Shown piece by piece: positions 38,761 through 50,050 of a stretch of DNA of 64,000 nucleotides. Both the position numbers and the translations under genes were made by a program. Origin of the DNA: Myripristis murdjan (Eukaryota; Chordata; Actinopteri; Holocentriformes; Holocentridae). Position 1 is the first letter of the stretch. Each line of letters opens with the position of its first letter. The stretch lies in NCBI RefSeq assembly GCF_902150065.1, contig NC_043986.1, positions 15,149,390 to 15,213,389 of the forward strand, read 5' to 3'. The notes under the pieces are model-generated. The model made no database searches and had not been told where the DNA came from. It saw only the letters and a program-made list of their open reading frames with translations.

Positions 38761-39875
38761 CGGCTCTTAGGTGACTGAAGGCTGCCTGAACCTGGTTCTG
38801 GCCTGCCCTGCTGTATTGGGTATGAATGCAGCTGATGATGGTGGTAATGATGTACAGGCAAAACAGGCTGTGCGTTGGCAGGCTGTAGAGGATCCACTGC
38901 CTTAGGGAGCTTCACACCTTTGGGAAGAGCAACCTCTTGAGCCTTTAGGCATTTGTTGTGCCACTGTATGAGGTGGTCTGGTTCACCTCAGCTGGTTGAA
39001 GGGTGGTTTGCTCCATCACCACTCCGTTGCAGAGCAGTAGCTGCCAAATTCTTTGATAATTTTGAAGAATGAGAGACCATCTTGACAGGCTATCTTTTCA
39101 ACAGACACTCAAACACCAGAACAATGTTTGTACACTGGTGAACACAGCCACTAGATGGCCACAGAGAGGCTGTGAACAAATGCTTGCCCAGCAAAAAAAC
39201 ATAAATGCTCTTTTTCCAGTTGCTTGTGTGACTGTAAGAATGGATAAGTATTGTGCAGAATGCCTCAACTGATATATTGAGGAATATACACCCATAGGTA
39301 GGTACTGAGGATAGTTGCAATGGACACATTTAAAATATATATTTGGAAACTAACAACAATGCTAAAACATACCAGTTACATATTTGAAAACAGTAAAATG
39401 TGTCCTGTCAGGGTGTTTTAGTTAGAGCATGTATTTGCCTTTATAATTTTACCTTTCGATAACAGTGGTGCCACCTCTGTCGCCCTCACTGGAAGGCCAA
39501 TCATGCATGTCTGCAAACCTCTGCAGACACTTGAGTCACTCTGCTTCGTCCATGGCCTTGTGTGACATTTTGGTAGACATCTGAAATAACATACTGAACA
39601 GCAGAAAGGCTGAAAAAAAAACAACAACATACATTTATACCACAGAAAGCTTCATCCATATTAGTGACACCACATCTAAAGGCTGTTAACAGTTCAATTC
39701 AAAGTAATACACCCCTCCCCACCCCACCCCCAAAAAAACAAACAAAAAAAAAAACCAACTAATATTATGCATTTATTTTTACCACTGTTTTATAGTAATG
39801 AGACATCTTTTGGTATACAGACAAACCCTTTCATGTACCAAAAGCACTCAGTGTATTTGTCATCGTGTTACAAAA
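38761..39875. other. Intergenic, no gene seen
   Basis: No convincing frame or structured RNA before the tRNA-Phe gene. Short frames on both strands lack any family signature. Confidence 0.45.
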
Positions 39876-39948
39876 TGCCGAAACCCGGGATCGAACCAGG
39901 GACCTTTAGATCTTCAGTCTAACGCTCTCCCAACTGAGCTATTTCGGC
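39876..39948 (-). tRNA. tRNA-Phe (GAA)
   Basis: The minus strand reads GCCGAAATAGCTCAGTTGGG, a D arm, anticodon loop CTGAAGAT with GAA, and T loop GGTTCGATCC, closing with TTTCGGC and discriminator A. The acceptor stem GCCGAAA/TTTCGGC is perfect. There is no intron and no encoded CCA. TTTT, a Pol III terminator, follows directly (complement of 39872-39875). It carries phenylalanine to UUC/UUU codons. Confidence 0.96.
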
Positions 39949-40478
39949 GTGGACACATTTGGGGGTTCCAGTAGTTTAAGAAAATACGTCTCGAAAAGTA
40001 GCCAAAAGTTGAAACTTACTTCACGTAGACACAGTATCAGCTAACAAAACACCTTAATGCATTACAGTACACAGTGCCTATTAACTTATAACTAGCTGAC
40101 AATGCTCCCCTGCTGGCCGCAACCCGAGCGCCTTTCTAGTGGTCCGCACAATGCCATGGCTAGAACCCAGTGTCCCACATGGGTCCAGGATTACAAACCC
40201 GCACCCGACCAGTTACGCGCAATTTTCTCTAAATTAATTCTGAACCTGACGTGGCACAACCCAGTTCTGCAAACCACGCACCCGGAGCGTAGCCGCTATC
40301 AAACGCTATCACTCCACACTCTGTTGCGAGAAGGTTATCTTAAACTTAACTTTGGCACAACGGGAAGGTCCTGTTTCCCCTTAGACCGCTCACAAGCTCT
40401 TCGATTGGCTCTGACGTTTCCTGTTAATGTGTGATTGGCCGTCCCCGCTGTCACTCCATCTGACAGCGCCTAGACAAG

Positions 40479-40621
40479 CCCTGCGTTCCAAATCGCATAC
40501 TTATACTTTTTACTTTTAGTATGTACTGCAGCTGCCCTTACAAAGTATGTAGTTTAGTATGAAATATGCATGCTAATTCTTTTTTTTCCCTACTAAATAT
40601 TATGGTAGTATGAACGCAGGG
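40479..40621. mobile_element. Short MITE-like element
   Basis: A 143-bp segment starts CCCTGCGTTCCAAATCGCAT and ends GAACGCAGGG, giving 10-bp perfect terminal inverted repeats, with internal AGTATGTACT/AGTATG motifs. I recall this end sequence as a common teleost repeat. No clear target duplication is seen, so the superfamily is uncertain (hAT-like suspected). Confidence 0.5.
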
Positions 40622-40899
40622 TTGGTCACCGGTGGGAAAAAAAAAGAAAGAAGAAGAAGAAGAAGAAGAAAAAAACGTTGCTCATCAACGCTGTGTAGCT
40701 AGTTGGTCAGGAGTCCGTCTTCATCTGCCGCTGTGGTTTTCATTTACATTTACATTAACATTTGGATATATGTCTGTCTGCGTGCGTGTGTATCTGTGTT
40801 TGGCAATTAGGCGCAGCCAGGTGGCAGGATGTCAAAAAAAAAAAAAAGAAAAAAGAAAACTGGACATAAGAGACTTCTTTAGAAGTCAAAGTGTAAGTT

Positions 40900-41234
40900 A
40901 CTCTAAGGAACATATTACACTCCGACACTCTGGAACTCCTTCTCCTCATCCATCAGAAACTCAGACTCACTCATCTCCTTCAAAAACAAACTCAAAACCC
41001 ACCTTTTCAAACTGGCCTACAACACCTGACCCCCACACAACTGACATCTCAGACACCTTTCACATATTATTAGTAGCAGTAGTAGTAATAGTATTGCTTT
41101 TATTTTTTTTAAATTATTCTATTATTTAACTTTATGATAAACTTATGTATTGCAATTTATATGTTCATATTATGTAATTGTTTTGTTCTTGTAAAGTGTC
41201 CGAGTTTTATTGAAAGCGCTGGCAAATAAAATGT

Positions 41235-41275
<41 letters not shown>
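40900..41275 (+). mobile_element. 5'-truncated L2-like LINE 3' end with (ATT)n tail
   Basis: The plus strand encodes TLWNSFSSSIRNSDSLISFK and NKLKTHLFKLAYNT then a stop, the typical C-terminus of teleost L2/Rex-type reverse transcriptase ORFs. About 180 nt of 3' UTR follows, with AAAGCGCTGGCAAATAAAAT and an (ATT)n tail at about 41238-41275. It is a standard 5'-truncated insertion. Confidence 0.72.
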
Positions 41276-41276
<1 letters not shown>

Positions 41277-41803
41277 ACTGTAGAGCCTCAACAACACGGA
41301 AATTTTAGCAATGACTTTAACTTTAGGTGACTAGTGTCTCACAAACCTGGAACCCTGCTGTGTTAGACCTTAATGACCACCTTAATTAACTATTTGCTAT
41401 TGATCTGTCATGGAACTGGACCCTAACTGCACACATGCACGTAGGCTAACTCAAGGAACAGATTTTATTTATTTTACTAAAGTGAATCAAAACTGAAACT
41501 CCTCCTCTGCTGGGCTGCTTCAGTGAAAGCAGAGCAGTCCAGATGCTCAGGTGTTCTGCGTTGGTGACCTCCTGCTCCTCCTGTCTGAGCAGGAGCACGG
41601 CTCCTCGGGCTGCACCTCGTCCTCCTGAAAGGCCTGAAACACCACAACAGGATTTAACACGGTGACCTTGCAGCGTCTGCAGTTCCTGCAGAGGAATCAG
41701 GCAGTCGGCTCGTACGTAGGCCTACCTCTAAAAACGTGTCGAACACTTGGTTGACAATGTGGCCCCAGGCTCGGGCCTCCTTGTTGGTCCTCTTGCATTT
41801 TGT

Positions 41804-41960
41804 CGCGGCACCGGTCGGCGTCAAGGGGGCCGGCCCTAACCCGCCTGACGCCGACCGGTGCCGCGGCCAGCCCACTTGACGCCGACCGGTGCCGCAGCCG
41901 GCCCGCTTGACGCTGACCGGTGCCGCGGCCAGCCCACCTGCTGCCTGCCGGTGGCTTTTT
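41804..41960. repeat. GC-rich minisatellite with palindromic first copy
   Basis: Three to four copies of a roughly 31-33 bp unit around TTGACGCCGACCGGTGCCGC follow one another. A copy in inverted orientation precedes them, so 41804-41823 and 41846-41865 form a 20-bp perfect inverted repeat with a 22-nt loop. Confidence 0.85.
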
Positions 41961-42134
41961 TATTCAAACAAGATTTTGTCGATTAAAAAAAGTAGCAAAA
42001 AGCTAATGTAGTAAGGCTAACAACTGACAGCTCCTCTTGTTACTATAACAACTCCATGGCAACGAGCGCGCCTCTCTAATTCTATGACGCCCCCGCTGGT
42101 ACCATAAGCAATGGAAACACTCCAAGGCCAAACA

Positions 42135-42165
42135 GGGCCGTGCTGGGCTCAGCCCGGCACGGCCC
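42135..42165. repeat. GC-rich inverted repeat
   Basis: Arms GGGCCGTGCTGGGCT and AGCCCGGCACGGCCC pair with one mismatch around a single base. A further GGCACGGC lies just after. It may be the inner part of a transposon end. Confidence 0.7.
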
Positions 42166-42934
42166 TTCACGGCACGGCTCTTTATAGTGGAAATGAGCTA
42201 TAAATGACCTCAAGCAGTCACATGTAGCCACATTGGCTACATGAACTGCCACATTGTTGGAGTTGCTGACCTGGGGATTTGAACCCTGGACATCCATTTA
42301 AAATTGAAACGCTTATAACAGTTTCTAACAGTCACAATGTTGATAAAATTCAGGAAAAAAATCACACATCATTCTCCTGGTATCAGGTATTTTGTCAAAT
42401 TTAAGCTCAGCTTAAGATTGACAAATTTAAGTTTAAGTTTGGTCAAACATTTAGTGAAATAGAACATGCAGTAGGCCTACGACTGTCACTGTGAACTCCA
42501 GGTTCAGACGTTTGGGTGGCAACTGCTCAGTCGCTCACACAGACTCACCGCTGGCCTTGTTGATGTAGAAGATCTCCCCCCAGTCATCCAGAGTCAGCAC
42601 CGCGAAGAGGCTGACCCATGTCCAAAATATGGAGCCAAAGTGCTCCGGGTCGCTTTGACCAAAAAAACACTCGGAACGGGATGGAAAACATGTAGTCAGC
42701 GCAAGCATGATGCCGACGACGGTGGCATACCCCAGTGCCTCAAAAATCGCATCTAGGACACAGCGGAGACTTCTGATGTGGCTCTGGGAAATTAAGAGAA
42801 TGGCAAAGAAAAAAAATAAAATAAAAACAAAGCAGGCTGTTATGAGTTCATCTACTCCTTTTTTCTTCAACATCACATCATCACACATATCTTGTCCTCC
42901 AGGAACCTCCAACTTTTAATTCACACTTTCTTTT

Positions 42935-43090
42935 TCTCCTGTCTAAATTATTGTAATTCCCTCGACACATCCCTCAGTCAAGCCGTTTTAAATTGTTTAC
43001 AGTTGGTTCAGATTATTAACTAGAACTCGCTGTCCGTCCAACGTTACCCTGTTCTTGCTTCCCTCTGGTGACTCCCAGTAAAATTCGCTC
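42935..43090 (+). mobile_element. L2-like LINE fragment
   Basis: The plus strand gives CNSLDTSLSQAVLNCLQLVQ and later YPVLASLW...LPVKFAR, matching the teleost L2 phrase YCNSL...LQLVQNAAARxLT...TPVLxSLHWLPVxxRI. Stops and substitutions show it is old. It ends about 400 bp before a MITE. Confidence 0.6.
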
Positions 43091-43388
43091 GCTCAGCTCC
43101 AGTCTCCATCTTGTCATATGGCTGGAGAGACAGACACAACAAAAACAGTACAGATATTTTTTTTTTCCATTGAAATTTGACGTTTTGGGCTAATTAATGG
43201 GTTTCTTGTGCTTGAATTTTAAATACCAAGTGTTTTGAAGGAATTTGAGTAAATTTGCACAAGTTGCAAAAGGTACTTTTTGTCATTTTCCAAATTTCAC
43301 AATAAAAGCTGCACCATAAAAAACTGCAGCGAGGACCATTTAGACTCAACTGGCCAAAAAATGTGGAGTATGTGTAGGCAGTGAGAAC

Positions 43389-43871
43389 CATAGATATCTA
43401 TAATAAAGGCTAGATGTCTCGTGGCCGCTGCTGGCCAATGGAGTCGCACGTCCGCACATGGCGGCCATCTTGCCACAGTCAACTCGCTCACCCATAACGT
43501 TGTGTGGTAGTGGTGCATGTACTTTTAAATAACCATAACTTGCTCAATTTTCTACAGATTTTCAAACGGTGTGTTTTTTTATAAACGTCAGAGGTGTAGT
43601 TATAATACTGCACTTAATTAATAATTATGTTACACTTCTGGTCAAACATTCAGAATTGTAGCCACATTAATAACGTTTGTAAGAAACCAAACCGTTTGTA
43701 AATCCGTCAAGATTTCAGCGAGATAAGAGTATTTACGTTTGTGCAGATCACTCACCTTCCGTCTGTTACCATAGATTCTGCCAGAGAGCTTGCCTGTGGT
43801 AAGATGGCCGCCCGGTGATGACGTTACAGACTCCGCTGTAAGACATCTAGCCTTTATTATAGATATCTATG
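43389..43871. mobile_element. 483-bp MITE with 8-bp target duplication (hAT-like)
   Basis: Both ends read CATAGATATCTATAATAAAG inward and continue to GCTAGATGTCT, about 31 bp of identical terminal inverted repeat. GTGAGAAC flanks it at 43381-43388 and 43872-43879. An 8-bp duplication points to the hAT group, though the CATAG terminus is not the usual CAG/TAG. Subterminal GATGGCCGCC/GGCGGCCATC motifs are also inverted. No coding capacity. Perfect ends suggest recent activity. Confidence 0.8.
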
Positions 43872-43879
43872 GTGAGAAC

Positions 43880-46625
43880 CATATAGACTCAACCCAATTC
43901 ATATTATGTGCTTATTTCACGTGTCAGTTGAGTCTACAGGGTCCTCACTTCAGTTGAGCGTAATGCCCCTTTAAAAGCATGTAGTGTGCAGCGTGTTCTC
44001 TCCTCCTTTTCTAAATGCGTGGAAAAGATCACAGCTAACACAGTTAGTGTTTGGAAAAAGGAGCTCAGTCACTTTTACTGCCAGTACATTTAAAATGAGA
44101 CACTTTTTACTTTTAATGCAGTAGATTTTTACTGCACTACTGCTATTTCTACTGCAGTCAAATACCAGCAGAAGAGCAGTACCTCTACTTCTACTGCAGT
44201 AAAATACCAGCAGAGGAACAGCTGTAGTTTGATCTGTTTTTACTGACAGGCTGCTGCCTTCACTGACCTCTCAGGAGAATCGGACATTAATACATAAAAA
44301 AAAAATCTGTCTTATGAAGTTGTGAGCAGCTGGTTCACGGAGTAAATCAGCAGAAATTGATGTCATGAGTGAATAAATTAATTTCTCCCAGTTTCACTCT
44401 GAACCACATGATATCACAGCTCACACCTTTAGAAGACCGATTTTTACCCCCCGTGGCCCGACTCGCGCGTGTTGCCATGGTTACAGAGAGGCATCGGATT
44501 GCCCTGGCTAGCTAACATTAGAGCACTCTAGCTGACAATAGCGACACTGCTAACAGCTAGCACAGCTAACATAAACACACAAAACATTCACTTTCAAAAA
44601 CATTTAAAGTCAAGAGACTGAAATACAGCTGGAATTTATCACAGTCAAAAGTCTAGTCATGTTCACTTACACCTATCTGAGAGGATAAATACAGGTTTTA
44701 CTGAAGTTACTAAAGTTTTATCTGTATCTATAAATGCTAGTAGCTAGTTATAAGTATAGTTTTTTTTGTTAACCCTAACTCTGAGGGCTTAAAAAAAAAA
44801 AAAATAATAATAATAATAATCTAAAAACATGTTTTCTCATGTTTTCTCATGTGTTGCTAGGAGATCCTGCTGCCCCAGCCACCATGTTCTGCTTTAAAAT
44901 GTTGTTTTGTTTTAAGTTTTTGGTTTCAGAGACTTGAGGCACACACTGCTGATTAAAAAAAAACATTTAAAAAAAAAAAAAAAAAAACATATGACAAAAA
45001 CATGACATGGGTATGAATTATATGGCACAGTTAGGAAAAGATAAAACATTGTGGTTTATGAAGTTTTAGGCTGAAAGGCTTTTCTGCTACAGGCTCTGCT
45101 TAGTTTACAGAATAAATCCTCTCAATTTTATACTTTCATAATTTTTTGGAATTTTTTGAGTGTCAAGCATTCAGGCCTGTAGTGTTCTCTTGAAAACTGA
45201 AGAAAATTGTAATGACATCACTGCCACATTAAAAACAAACAAACAAACAAACAACAACAACAACAACAAACAAACAAACATTAAAGAAGTGAAACTGCAT
45301 TGGAAACAAGTGGGATTATCTCATAGAAGCTGAATCAGATGAACTGATTTCCTGTGGATTATTTTATCCCGCTGGCACTTTTCTGACCTTGTTATGTCCC
45401 TGTGTGTGTGTGTGTGTGTGTGTGCGCGCACAGATGTAATTTTATTTTTTTGCATACTTGTGTCTGTGAAATTTCTGTATGACAACTTTGTATTTAAAAG
45501 CCTCTAGGCTGTAGCTGTATACATATGTATACATATTTTGAACTTCATATTGCTTTGAGGTGTAAGGTAGATATCATGGTGCTGTTCAAGCAGTAATTAT
45601 TAAATATTTTATTCCAGGATTTTTTATGATTGCACCATCACAAAATGATTTAATAGAAATATGCTATAGTGTAATGTAGCACTTGTTAAATAAACAAAAT
45701 AATAAATTTGCCAAAAGAGTTTGTGAGAAGTATTTTTTCCTCATATAGGCTCTAACACGTTATAATGAAAGCCTGAGAACCCCTAATTTATTAAGTAACT
45801 GATCACCCTTATGAATGATTTACTTCCTCTAGGGTACCCTGTAAACTGTCGGGCTCATCAGGCTCCAGGGGTGAACATGTGCAGTGTGGTACCTCAAATA
45901 GCACACATAGAAAATAGAATAGCAAACAGCAGACCCTAGTATCAAAGTAAATGGTATTTTTGAATGCTGATAGTCACAAACTCTCAGTGAGATCTGTGGG
46001 TCTGCAGCTAGATGCTATTGGATATTTTGGCTCTCTACAGTGGAGCAAGGTTGCCCTCTATTGGCCAGATGTAATATCAACCTAATTGTGTGTCAACCAA
46101 CTCATATCAGAGTTAAGCACTTAAATTGTTTAAATAGAGCCTCCACGATGAAAGGCTTGATGTCAGATGTATTGTTAGTGTACAGTACGAACACAGGTCA
46201 GTGACGCCTTGTGCTACCTCAGCTTAAGGAGTGTTCGGTCCAAGAAATCACAAGGATTATGTGAAAAATATGAAGAAAATCAGGGTCATCGTATGAAAAC
46301 ACAGGTAATTTTATTTCACATTCCATCCACCTCCACGCAGCCTATAGTGACTCCTCCAAAATAAGATCCATAAAATCAGATAGTTCTTAGGCTTTTGACT
46401 TTACAAAAGCACATGATGCAACGGGCTACATTGTGAAAAAGCTTCTTTTAATAAGGAAAGTGTATCTCCAAAACCTGGGATGACATAGAAACAATATTGC
46501 TTGGCATCAACATGTTATCTCTGAGCACACCCTATTGTTTAAAAAAATATATACCCCAAAACCCTGGTGCCTCCTCCTGCTGACAGTTGCCTAATATCTC
46601 ACAGTCATTTCTCTCCTCCTGCTGC
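43880..46625. other. Intergenic, no gene seen
   Basis: Low coding potential. It holds A-runs near 44790 and 44968, a (CAAA)n/(CAA)n block at about 45236-45282, a (GT)n at about 45402-45424 and AATAAA motifs near 45690-45705. A GCTAGCTAACA-rich patch at 44500-44575 looks like repeat sequence. Confidence 0.45.
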
Positions 46626-48405
46626 TCAGTTCCTCTTGGACTTGTGTGCCTTGCTGGCGTCAGAGTGTGTCTGAGCTGCTGACAACTGTCTCCATGCATC
46701 CACAATGAGCAGCAGGGGGATGACGATCCACAGCATGTTTAAGAACACAAAGTAGAACCAGAAGTAGATGGGGTGTCCTAGCTCGCTGTGAGCATAGCCA
46801 TCTCTATGCTCTGTGTAGAAGTACAGCACTGCTCCATACAGCTGACCTGAAAACAGATCACAGATGAGATTACTGACACTGAAATGTCAGTGAGATGCAG
46901 CAATGCAATGGCTGCAGATAACTTTTGAGAGGGAGACCTGCTTGTGTCTTATTTCATGGCCAGTAGAGCCTATATGGACGGGCGATACTGATGTCTATAT
47001 GGTGATACGAGTTTTCTGGGATTTGGGTTTTGAGGATTTCACAATATCATGATATGGTGTAAGTGTTATTTTTTTGTCTTTTAACTCACTAGATGGTTCT
47101 AGCTGCTCTATTATTTGCCTCTACCTGCTCACTAATCATATCCACATTACCAATGATTATATGTGAAAGATCTTGTGTGTAAATATCTTATGAAAGCACA
47201 AATAATCATCTATGCACTATCAATATAGAGGTATTTGGTTGAAGATATTGTGATAATGGATTTTGTCCACATTGCCCAGCACTCTTGGCAAATATACCTG
47301 AAGTGATAATTGTGAAAACTGACAACCATGGAACCAGCCACTCTGAGTTAAAATTCCCAAGTGTCATCGATACTGTTTACATTTTAGAAGATTTTATTTT
47401 TGTTTTGTGAGTAACTGCTCTTCTTACCTAATGAAATTATGAGTTGCAGCACAAATCTGTAGGGCTTGTTGGTTAAAAAGGCAAACACAGCCCAAAAGCT
47501 AAATGGTCCCCAAATCCATGCAGTCACTGTCTCCATACAGACAGTAAAGTTATCCGCTCTAGATAGAAAAGAAAAACAAAAGCATGGGTTAGAATCAGTT
47601 TTATGCCTCTATTTTAAATAACATTTTATTCTATGATTGCATTTCTGTGCAAAGGATGACTTACATCACATATCGGCTGTCTCCTTTGGAGTACTCTTTC
47701 CCTGTGGATAAGAAAAGAGTTTATATACAACATATCATTGCGCACTGTCAACATGCAACATCACCCCTTAATGATATTTAGACACTTTTTAAATTGTTTC
47801 TCTTGTTACTCACACAGCTGTGACAGGAAACTCTGGTCTGCTGGAATGATGTGGTAATACAGTGAGAACCAGCCCTCAATGACGCCATGGATGAAGCCAC
47901 AGACGGCCAACCAGCACACCGCCAGACGCCTCCACGTCGTCATCCTGCCTGTGGCGCCTTTCAGGCCAGTGACCAGCCAGGTCACCAGCAGAAACACCCC
48001 GGACACAGAAAAGAGAAACACCAGGATCTCTGACATAGATCGGTCATTGGCCACATAACTAGGGATGGAAAGATTACGTGGCCAGTAAGGGTGGAGAACC
48101 CCTGTCGCTGAGGTGGCCTCCATCACCTGTTAGAGAAAAGGATGGGCAAAATGTTGAAAGACTTGCATTCTGGAGTCTGGACCTAAAATGTGACTAACAA
48201 CATAACTGATCTTTGAGACAATATGCATAAAGTCATAGAGGTGGCAGCACTTAATTGCATTGCACTTGGTCTGTAACAGTCATTGGCAACAAATTTGCAA
48301 ATGAAGTAAATACTAGATGGATTTCATTTGTAGGTCAGCTGTAAGACATAGATGCATTTTGCATAAAATGAGTGTATCTTTTTTCCTTACCATTGATGCT
48401 GCCAT
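46626..48405 (-). CDS. ebp: EBP, 3-beta-hydroxysteroid delta8-delta7 isomerase
   Basis: Minus-strand exons 48391-48405, 47814-48126, 47665-47701, 47428-47558 and 46626-46846 join in phase to 238 residues (232 if translation starts at the ATG at 48123); human EBP has 230. It is an ER membrane enzyme of the EXPERA fold that isomerises delta8 to delta7 sterols in late cholesterol synthesis. Diagnostic stretches are [27 protein letters not shown] (catalytic His and Glu), [21 protein letters not shown] (catalytic Glu) and [20 protein letters not shown]. Four hydrophobic helices are visible, and the Lys-rich end KAHKSKRN resembles an ER-retention tail. The first mini-exon reads MAASM in frame, but its ATG has a weak context (T at -3); the ATG at 48123 has G at -3 and +4. 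Confidence 0.95.
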
Positions 48406-48549
48406 GAAGGGAGTCCGGCTAAACAGAGTACATAAAGTAAACAGAATAATACCAGGTATGACAATTATGGAAGACGTAAGAGTCTACGGCTGTCTTAACA
48501 GGGCTGTCTCAGAACCATATGAATACAGGTAAACTAAAAAACGGAAGCC

Positions 48550-48740
48550 AAGTAAGGGGCGGTTACTTGTGATTACAGTGACCAATCAGACGCCATCATA
48601 TCTGCAGATAACGACACATGCGATCTGTCTGCTCGCTGATTGGTTTGTCAGCTCGGAACATGGATGTTGTCAGCGAAAGTAGCCAATGAAAATGCATCTC
48701 CCACACCATTGAACCGCCCTCTTTCACCATTCATTGGATC
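48550..48740 (-). promoter_or_regulatory. Candidate ebp promoter with four CCAAT boxes
   Basis: CCAAT at 48582 and 48683 and ATTGG (CCAAT on the minus strand) at 48639 and 48733 are spaced about 45-55 bp apart, with a GC box GGGGCGG at 48556-48562. Sterol-pathway promoters are commonly driven by NF-Y (CCAAT) with SREBP. A clear sterol response element was not found. The transcription start is inferred to lie a little below 48550. Confidence 0.5.
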
Positions 48741-49361
48741 GATGATTTGACGGTGAATTGTGACTGTGGAGGTAGATTATTAATTTACTTTTTGTGCCGA
48801 AAAGATAGAAATCAGAACGGAGAAGAATCAGTGTTTACGCATAGAGAAAAAAAAAACTCTTTTTTTCGTGTTCACACCATGATACGGGTTTACATGGCGT
48901 GCTTAAGGCTACACTTTAGAAAAAGTCTTTCGTGATTCATTTATTATGGCAGAGAAATTAAAAAGGAGATCTCTGCTGTTGCATGTTGGAGCTCCAAGTT
49001 GGGCCTGACCACCACCTATGCATGCATGGACCTTTAGAAATACCTAAGCTAAAACAAAAACTCAAGGAGCGAACTTTAAAGAAAAAAATCGAGCAAAAGC
49101 CACATTAATTAGCGATAGTACAGGTTAAAAAAAGAGAAAAGAAACAAGACAATTACACACGGATGTGTTCCACAATTCAGTGACAGTGAAAAACGACCTG
49201 GACTCCCAATTTTAAAGCAAACTAACTAACTGAGCGTACAAAGCTGCGCCTGGTCGCCATTATTTATGTTAGAAAAATGAAGATTGTATCAATATTAAAC
49301 TCGTGAGGAAGAAAAAGGGGAAAAAGTTGTCCTCCCAAGCCGTGCCAGGGGTGTTAATCCC
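48741..49361. other. Intergenic between ebp and tRNA-His
   Basis: No gene seen. A-rich runs occur around 48848 and 49080-49140. Five A's at 49321-49325, about 37 nt beyond the tRNA-His end, would be its Pol III terminator on the minus strand. Confidence 0.45.
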
Positions 49362-49433
49362 TGCCGTGACCCGGATTCGAACCGGGGTTGCTGCGGCCAC
49401 AACGCAGAGTACTAACCACTATACGATCACGGC
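49362..49433 (-). tRNA. tRNA-His (GTG)
   Basis: The minus strand reads GCCGTGATCGTATAGTGGTT, anticodon loop TTGTGGC with GTG, T loop GGTTCGAATCC, and closes GTCACGGC plus A. The acceptor stem GCCGTGA/TCACGGC is perfect. There is no intron. The extra 5' G of tRNA-His is added after transcription in eukaryotes and is not encoded here. Confidence 0.96.
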
Positions 49434-50050
49434 GAGCTACTGGGAGTCATGTGCACTGAGGGAACAGTAGGGCTTTTAAACCATTACCAAGCTATAAGTG
49501 TGTTTCGTCTTCTTTAGGTTTTGAGCAGCATGAGACCTTGAAATAAGTATGACAAATGTTCAAACTGAGGCTCTACACGTCACCTGTTAACTTTCACATT
49601 AACGTCGTCGCAAGTAATGTCATTTATCGCTATTTTAATCGCTCTGTTAGCCCTTAGCCATCATATTTAGGTAACTAATATTAATACGTGAGTCAAAGGT
49701 GTGTTGACTTCAACGCCAGTAACAAACTTGACCTTATCTGACGTGGTTAACGAAATTAGCTACTTTTTCTGTGCAAATCGACTGCCATTTTCTTAGAGAC
49801 TATCATAATTTTGGAACGTGGGTCTTATTTATTTTATCGGCCACTTCAGTGTTGATCCTGATGTCGACGTGCTCCAGGCTCCAGCACTATGTCAATAAGG
49901 TAGTGCTTTGGAAAAAACTCATAACAAAGCTTTTGTCGAGACGGGAAGCATGTAGGCTACACTCAGAAATTTTAGCTGAAAAAAAAATAGCCATGAACAG
50001 GTGGTGTGTATACCTTTTATAAAGTGTGCCTACCTTAGTGAAAACAACAG
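49434..50050. other. Intergenic between divergent tRNA genes
   Basis: About 620 nt separates tRNA-His (-) and tRNA-Glu (+). No coding or RNA signature was recognised. Confidence 0.45.

Larger units (their letters stand above)
41547..42783 (-). pseudogene. CatSper-like cation channel remnant
   Basis: Exon 42549-42783 encodes SHIRSLRCVLDAIFEALGYA and later FGQSDPEHFGSIFWTWVSLF then AVLTLDDWGEIFY. That is S4-S5, pore helix and the T-x-D-x-W filter of single-repeat CatSper channels (sperm flagellar calcium entry). Two 3' pieces, ending at 41726 (NKEARAWGHIVNQVFDTFLE) and 41547-41633 (AFQEDEVQPEE... TGA), join in phase and resemble the CATSPER1 C-terminus. Between S5 and the pore the frame looks shifted out and back: YMFSI is readable in another frame and there is a seven-T run. 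No S6 exon, voltage-sensor exons or promoter are visible, and a minisatellite abuts the C-terminal exon. Probably decaying; many teleosts lack CatSper genes. Confidence 0.5.

Noticed and set aside
40102-40434. 110-codon plus-strand frame near tRNA-Phe
   Set aside because: No recognisable motif, no splice partners and no orthologue that I recall. It is listed here in case it is an exon of an unknown gene.
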